Below, in pieces: positions 60,786-64,000 of a stretch of DNA of 64,000 nt (position 1 is the stretch's first letter; each line of letters starts with the position of its first letter). Under the pieces are notes generated by a model that did not search any database, had not been told where the DNA came from, and saw nothing but the letters and a program-made list of their open reading frames with translations. A program made the translations under genes and the position numbers. The stretch lies in contig JAGLIF010000004.1 of the NCBI GenBank assembly GCA_023143095.1, positions 1-64,000 of the forward strand, written 5' to 3'. This stretch comes from Candidatus Altimarinota bacterium. Lineage in GTDB: Bacteria > Patescibacteriota > Gracilibacteria > UBA4473.

Positions 60786-62633
60786 ATGAAAAAACAGGGA
60801 CCTAAAAATTTACCAAACAAAAGAAATCCTTTTTCTTTTTTATTAATCATTGCTCTTTTGGGAGCAGGATTAGCTTTGTTCTTTCAGCCAGAGGGCAGTA
60901 TTTTTAAAAAAGAAGATGTAGAGAACATTCCAATTTCACAACTTTTACAAAAATACCGAGCCAATGAGTTAGAAAAAATCGTTATTGATGATCAAACTAT
61001 TACAGCAAAAACCATAGATGGGGAAAATGTGGTCTCTATCAGAGAACTTTCTTCAAATATAAAAGACTTGGGACTTAACGATCCAGAAATAGAAACTATT
61101 GTCGAGATCAAAGATACAGCTTCTAGTAAATTTTGGGTTAATCTTTTGATTGGTGCAGCTCCTTTTTTACTTTTGATTATGTTTTTGGTTTTCCTTTCGA
61201 AAAGAGCAGGAAATATGGGCGGAGAAAGTGGTCCTTTTAGCTTTGGAAAGTCTCGTGCCAAGACTTATGATAAAACGAAACATAAGACAAGCTTTGAAGA
61301 CATAGCTGGCGCGGAGGAAGCAAAAGAAGAAGTTTTTGAAATCGTTGATTTTCTAAAACATCCTAAAAAATACCACAAATCTGGAGCAAAAATTCCTAAA
61401 GGAATTTTACTTGTTGGACCTCCTGGAACAGGTAAAACTCTTATAGCACGAGCCATTGCTGGGGAAGCCAGTGTGCCGTTCTTTTCCGTTTCTGGTTCGG
61501 AGTTCGTAGAAATGTTTGTTGGTGTCGGTGCAAGCCGTGTACGAGATCTGTTTAAAACAGCGAAAAAAAATGCTCCTGCAATTATTTTTATCGATGAAAT
61601 TGATGCAATTGGAAAACAACGAGGTTCTGGTTCAGGAGGCGGTCATGATGAACGAGAACAAACACTCAACCAAATTTTGACAGAGATGGATGGTTTTGAA
61701 CCAGACGCTTCTGTTATTGTTTTGGCAGCGACAAACCGACCTGATGTTTTGGATAAGGCGCTTTTGCGTCCTGGTCGTTTTGATCGACGCGTTCATATTG
61801 ATCTTCCAGACATGAATGCTCGCGAAAAAATCCTTGCCGTTCATTCTAAAAACAAGCACTTGGAAAAAAATGTTGATTTAAAAAAAATCTCTTCCAAAAC
61901 CGTGGGATTTTCTGGAGCTGATCTTGAAAATGTGATGAATGAGGCAGCTATTTCTTCGGTAAAACAACGAAAAAAAGATATTGCTCAGGACGATATTGAT
62001 AATGCTGTTGAAAAAGTTTCTCTCGGACCTGCTAGAAAATCACGAAGAATCAATAAAAAAGAACGGAATATTATTGCCCATCATGAAGTTGGACACGCTA
62101 TTTCTGGACATTTTACCAAAAACTGCGAACCCGTTCACAAAATCTCAATTATTTCTCGTGGCGGCGCACTTGGAGTAACTTGGTTTTTGCCGACAGAAGA
62201 CACCTATCTAAATTCTGAACAAAAAATGAAAGACGAAATGGTTTCTCTTCATGGCGGACGCGTAGCAGAACGCCTTATCTTTGGTCAGACTACCACTGGC
62301 GCTTCCAATGATTTGGAACGAATTACAAACATTGCTCGTTCTATGATTATGACTTATGGAATGGGAGATGAGAAACAACTCGGTCCAGTCGTTTTTCATA
62401 AAAAAAGCAGAGGGTTTTCTGGTATTGAAATAGAAAGTGAAAAAGAGTTTTCTGAAAACACCGCTCGACTTATTGATAAAAATGTACAGATATTGGTGCA
62501 AGAAGCCGAAGACACATCGACTAAAATATTAAAGACAAATTTACAACTTTTAAAAACCATATCTAAAGATTTGTTAGAAAAAGAAAATATTTCTCAAAAA
62601 GAGTTTTTGGCTTATTTTGAAAAGAAAAGTTAA
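60786..62633 (+). CDS. ftsH: ATP-dependent zinc metalloprotease FtsH
   Basis: Two membrane helices (about 15-35 and 117-137) flank a short external domain. An AAA+ domain follows with Walker A GPPGTGKT (about 212-219), Walker [12 protein letters not shown] and the second region of homology [20 protein letters not shown]. The M41 protease has HEVGH near 433 (HEAGH in most homologues). The product is 615 aa. It degrades misfolded membrane proteins and regulatory substrates. gmk follows after 27 bases. Confidence 0.97.
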   Translation: MKKQGPKNLPNKRNPFSFLLIIALLGAGLALFFQPEGSIFKKEDVENIPISQLLQKYRANELEKIVIDDQTITAKTIDGENVVSIRELSSNIKDLGLNDPEIETIVEIKDTASSKFWVNLLIGAAPFLLLIMFLVFLSKRAGNMGGESGPFSFGKSRAKTYDKTKHKTSFEDIAGAEEAKEEVFEIVDFLKHPKKYHKSGAKIPKGILLVGPPGTGKTLIARAIAGEASVPFFSVSGSEFVEMFVGVGASRVRDLFKTAKKNAPAIIFIDEIDAIGKQRGSGSGGGHDEREQTLNQILTEMDGFEPDASVIVLAATNRPDVLDKALLRPGRFDRRVHIDLPDMNAREKILAVHSKNKHLEKNVDLKKISSKTVGFSGADLENVMNEAAISSVKQRKKDIAQDDIDNAVEKVSLGPARKSRRINKKERNIIAHHEVGHAISGHFTKNCEPVHKISIISRGGALGVTWFLPTEDTYLNSEQKMKDEMVSLHGGRVAERLIFGQTTTGASNDLERITNIARSMIMTYGMGDEKQLGPVVFHKKSRGFSGIEIESEKEFSENTARLIDKNVQILVQEAEDTSTKILKTNLQLLKTISKDLLEKENISQKEFLAYFEKKS

Positions 62634-62660
62634 GGAACTTCTGATAAATAAACTTTAAGC

Positions 62661-63239
62661 ATGACACAACAAGGAAAAATCTTTTTTATTTCTGGTCCTT
62701 CTGGAGTAGGAAAAGGGACTCTTATTTCCGAGTTGCAAAAAAAATATCCTGAATTTGTTTTTCCGCCTAGTTGCACGACACGATCACCTCGTCCAGGAGA
62801 AAAAGAAGGTGAAACTTACTTTTTTATTTCACTTGAAGAATTTAAACAAAAAATCAAAGAAGGTGCTTTTTTGGAATACGCTTGCGTCCATTCACAAAAC
62901 TTTTACGGAACACTCAAAGAAGCTCTTTTGCGTCCGTTGAAAGAAGGAAAAATTGTTATTCGAGAATTTGATGTTCAGGGATTTGAACAAGCCAGAAAAA
63001 CTCTTCCAAAAGAATCTTTTACCTCTATCTTTCTAAAACCCGCTGAAAAAGTAGAATCTCTCATTGAACGAATTCGTGCACGCGCACCAATCTCTGATGA
63101 TGAGATAAAAAAAAGAGTTTTGTCTATGAAAAAAGAACTTAAAAAAGCTGGAATATATGACCATATTATCATCTCTAAATTTGGAGAAATAAATCGATTG
63201 GTCAGTGAAACCGAAGCTATTATTTTTGGAAAAGATTAA
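62661..63239 (+). CDS. gmk: Guanylate kinase
   Basis: P-loop FISGPSGVGKGTLISEL at the N-terminus, then PPSCTTRSPRPGEKEGETYF (GMP binding), FLEYACVHSQNFYGTL and REFDVQGFEQARK. At 192 aa it is complete. It phosphorylates GMP, the product of the guaA pathway also present in this window. The spacer before its ATG contains CTTCTGATAAATAAA, again like the MITE end. It ends an ftsH-gmk unit. Confidence 0.97.
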   Translation: MTQQGKIFFISGPSGVGKGTLISELQKKYPEFVFPPSCTTRSPRPGEKEGETYFFISLEEFKQKIKEGAFLEYACVHSQNFYGTLKEALLRPLKEGKIVIREFDVQGFEQARKTLPKESFTSIFLKPAEKVESLIERIRARAPISDDEIKKRVLSMKKELKKAGIYDHIIISKFGEINRLVSETEAIIFGKD

Positions 63240-63318
63240 AACCAGTTCCTTATTTTACAATGAAAAACCGCACTGTCAACGCAAAACAAACGATTTTAGT
63301 CATTTTCTGTAACATTTC

Positions 63319-63470
63319 GGGGTCTCTTTTCGTTTTAGATAGTGGTATTTAATATGGAAGAAATCGTGATTCTAAGCTTGACTTTGAGTTATCTTCTCAT
63401 AAAGTACCACTACTCTGGTCGACCTGCTCCTTTGTAAAAAAAGGGAAGGCTCTCGATCCGCTTCCTGTAT
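63319..63470 (+). ncRNA. Candidate structured RNA downstream of gmk, 6S-like layout
   Basis: No ORF occupies 63240-63540. Long-range pairings can be drawn: GGGTC (63320-63324) with GATCC (63455-63459, one G-U); CTTTTC with GGGAAG (several G-U); AGTGGTA (63341-63347) with TACCACT (63405-63411); and ATGGAAGA with TCTTCTCAT inside. On the 3' side GGTCGACC is a small palindrome. A closing stem, a large bubble and a terminal stem recall 6S RNA, but no consensus was matched. Confidence 0.35.
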
Positions 63471-63560
63471 GGGAATGTGAAAAAAAGATGATCTTTGGAA
63501 TAACGGCCGGAAACAAGGGATTTAAAAAAAACGAATCATTGTTTCTAGAAAAACAATATT

Positions 63561-64000
63561 ATTATCTACTGTCACGACCCTACTGTCGTCCTGAACTTGA
63601 TTCAGGATCTCTGTCTAAAACTTATCTACAAAAAAGTAAGACCTGGGAGTTTGAGGGTAAAACCGTGTTTGAGCGACACAAAAAATAAATCTTGGATAAA
63701 TAACTCCTCTTAGCGAGTTTTTTTACCCTCAAGACTTTTTGGTTCTTTTTAGTCATAAAAAGAATGAAAGAAATCACTATAAAATGGGTTCCTGCTTCCG
63801 CAGGAATGAGGGAAGACAATTTTTGTCATCCTGAACGACCCTACTGTCGTCCTGAACTTGATTCAGGATCTCTGTCCTCCGTAAGGAAGAACACAAAATG
63901 TCGTAGATCCCGTTTCAAGAACGGGAAGACATTATTTTACAGGAGAAAACATTATTTTTTACAGGAAGACAATTTTTGTCCTCCTGAACGACACTTTTTT
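63561..64000. repeat. Repeat cassette: B, 107-bp element, A, B, C, B fragment
   Basis: Module B (about 63577-63612), the 107-bp element (63645-63752), A (CCTGCTTCCGCAGG, about 63791-63804), B (about 63838-63870), C (about 63901-63930), then fragments of C and B to the window end. No gene was found. Confidence 0.8.
63645..63752 (+). repeat. 107-bp three-way-junction element, copy 8
   Basis: Consensus copy, uninterrupted on the right (TTTTTAGTCATAAAAAGAATG). Confidence 0.85.

Overview
The window is AT-rich, gene-dense bacterial DNA that uses TGA, TAA and TAG as ordinary stops (TGA ends the histidine kinase at 6834 and the CpaE-like gene at 30159). This argues against the UGA-to-Gly recoding of Gracilibacteria and Absconditabacteria. 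Gene content suggests a small-genome, probably single-membrane bacterium of the Patescibacteria/CPR type, perhaps Peregrinibacteria-like; this placement is inference and weak. Supporting signs are a Tad-type pilus locus without a secretin, a PBP1A with Ig-like tails, large unrecognised secreted proteins, A-rich leaders mostly lacking Shine-Dalgarno sequences, and many interspersed palindromic repeats. Promoters resembling TTGNNN-16/17-TANAAT can be read in several places. No tRNA, rRNA, CRISPR array, transposase or phage gene was seen.

Layout. 1-6510: a divergent pair of unknown operons (a 1070-aa peptidoglycan-binding-domain protein, a small lipoprotein and a secreted protein to the left; an 833-aa protein to the right) driven by two promoters that share one palindromic -35 hexamer. 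6834-10009: an orphan membrane histidine kinase preceded by a translationally coupled 37-codon ORF, and an unknown protein. 10014-18078: housekeeping and envelope genes (map, adk, L25/CTC, a class IV aminotransferase, a glycosyltransferase, malic enzyme, a C-terminal processing protease, VanW). 18146-26266: a surface block (a membrane glycosyltransferase, two very large secreted proteins, a WecA/MraY-family transferase). 26318-33023: fructose-bisphosphate aldolase, then a compact Tad/Flp-like locus (DUF192-TadE fusion, TadG-like, CpaB, CpaE, CpaF, TadB, TadC). 33035-45956: miaB, prs, a GT2, tatD, trmH, ruvA-yidD-rseP, a sensorless kinase plus OmpR-type regulator, a Trm9-like methyltransferase, a cysteine desulfurase, a YraN homologue. 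46559-63239: xth, ychF, PBP1A, ribD, a long human-like guaA, a GST-like gene, a NUDIX gene, rplJ-rplL behind an L10 leader, def, ftsH, gmk.

The most striking feature is the repeat content. Intergenic space from about 38.7 kb onward is built from a few modules in a recurring order: a roughly 107-bp element that can fold as a three-way junction (eight copies), small hairpins (A, B, C), and intercistronic palindromes AGTCCGGACTC / AGTTCGAACTC that often supply the stop codon of the upstream gene. A 183-bp MITE-like element with GGAAACTCTGATAAA terminal repeats has inserted into the 107-bp element with an apparent TTA target duplication. There are also a 416-bp tandem duplication and a 38-bp perfect palindrome. 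Two intergenic stretches (48788-48950 and 63319-63470) look like unannotated structured RNAs.

Functionally the window joins cell-surface construction (PBP1A, VanW, WecA-like transferase, GTs, Tad system, secreted proteins) with a core of translation and nucleotide genes. All functional names come from recognising motifs by eye; no database search was run.
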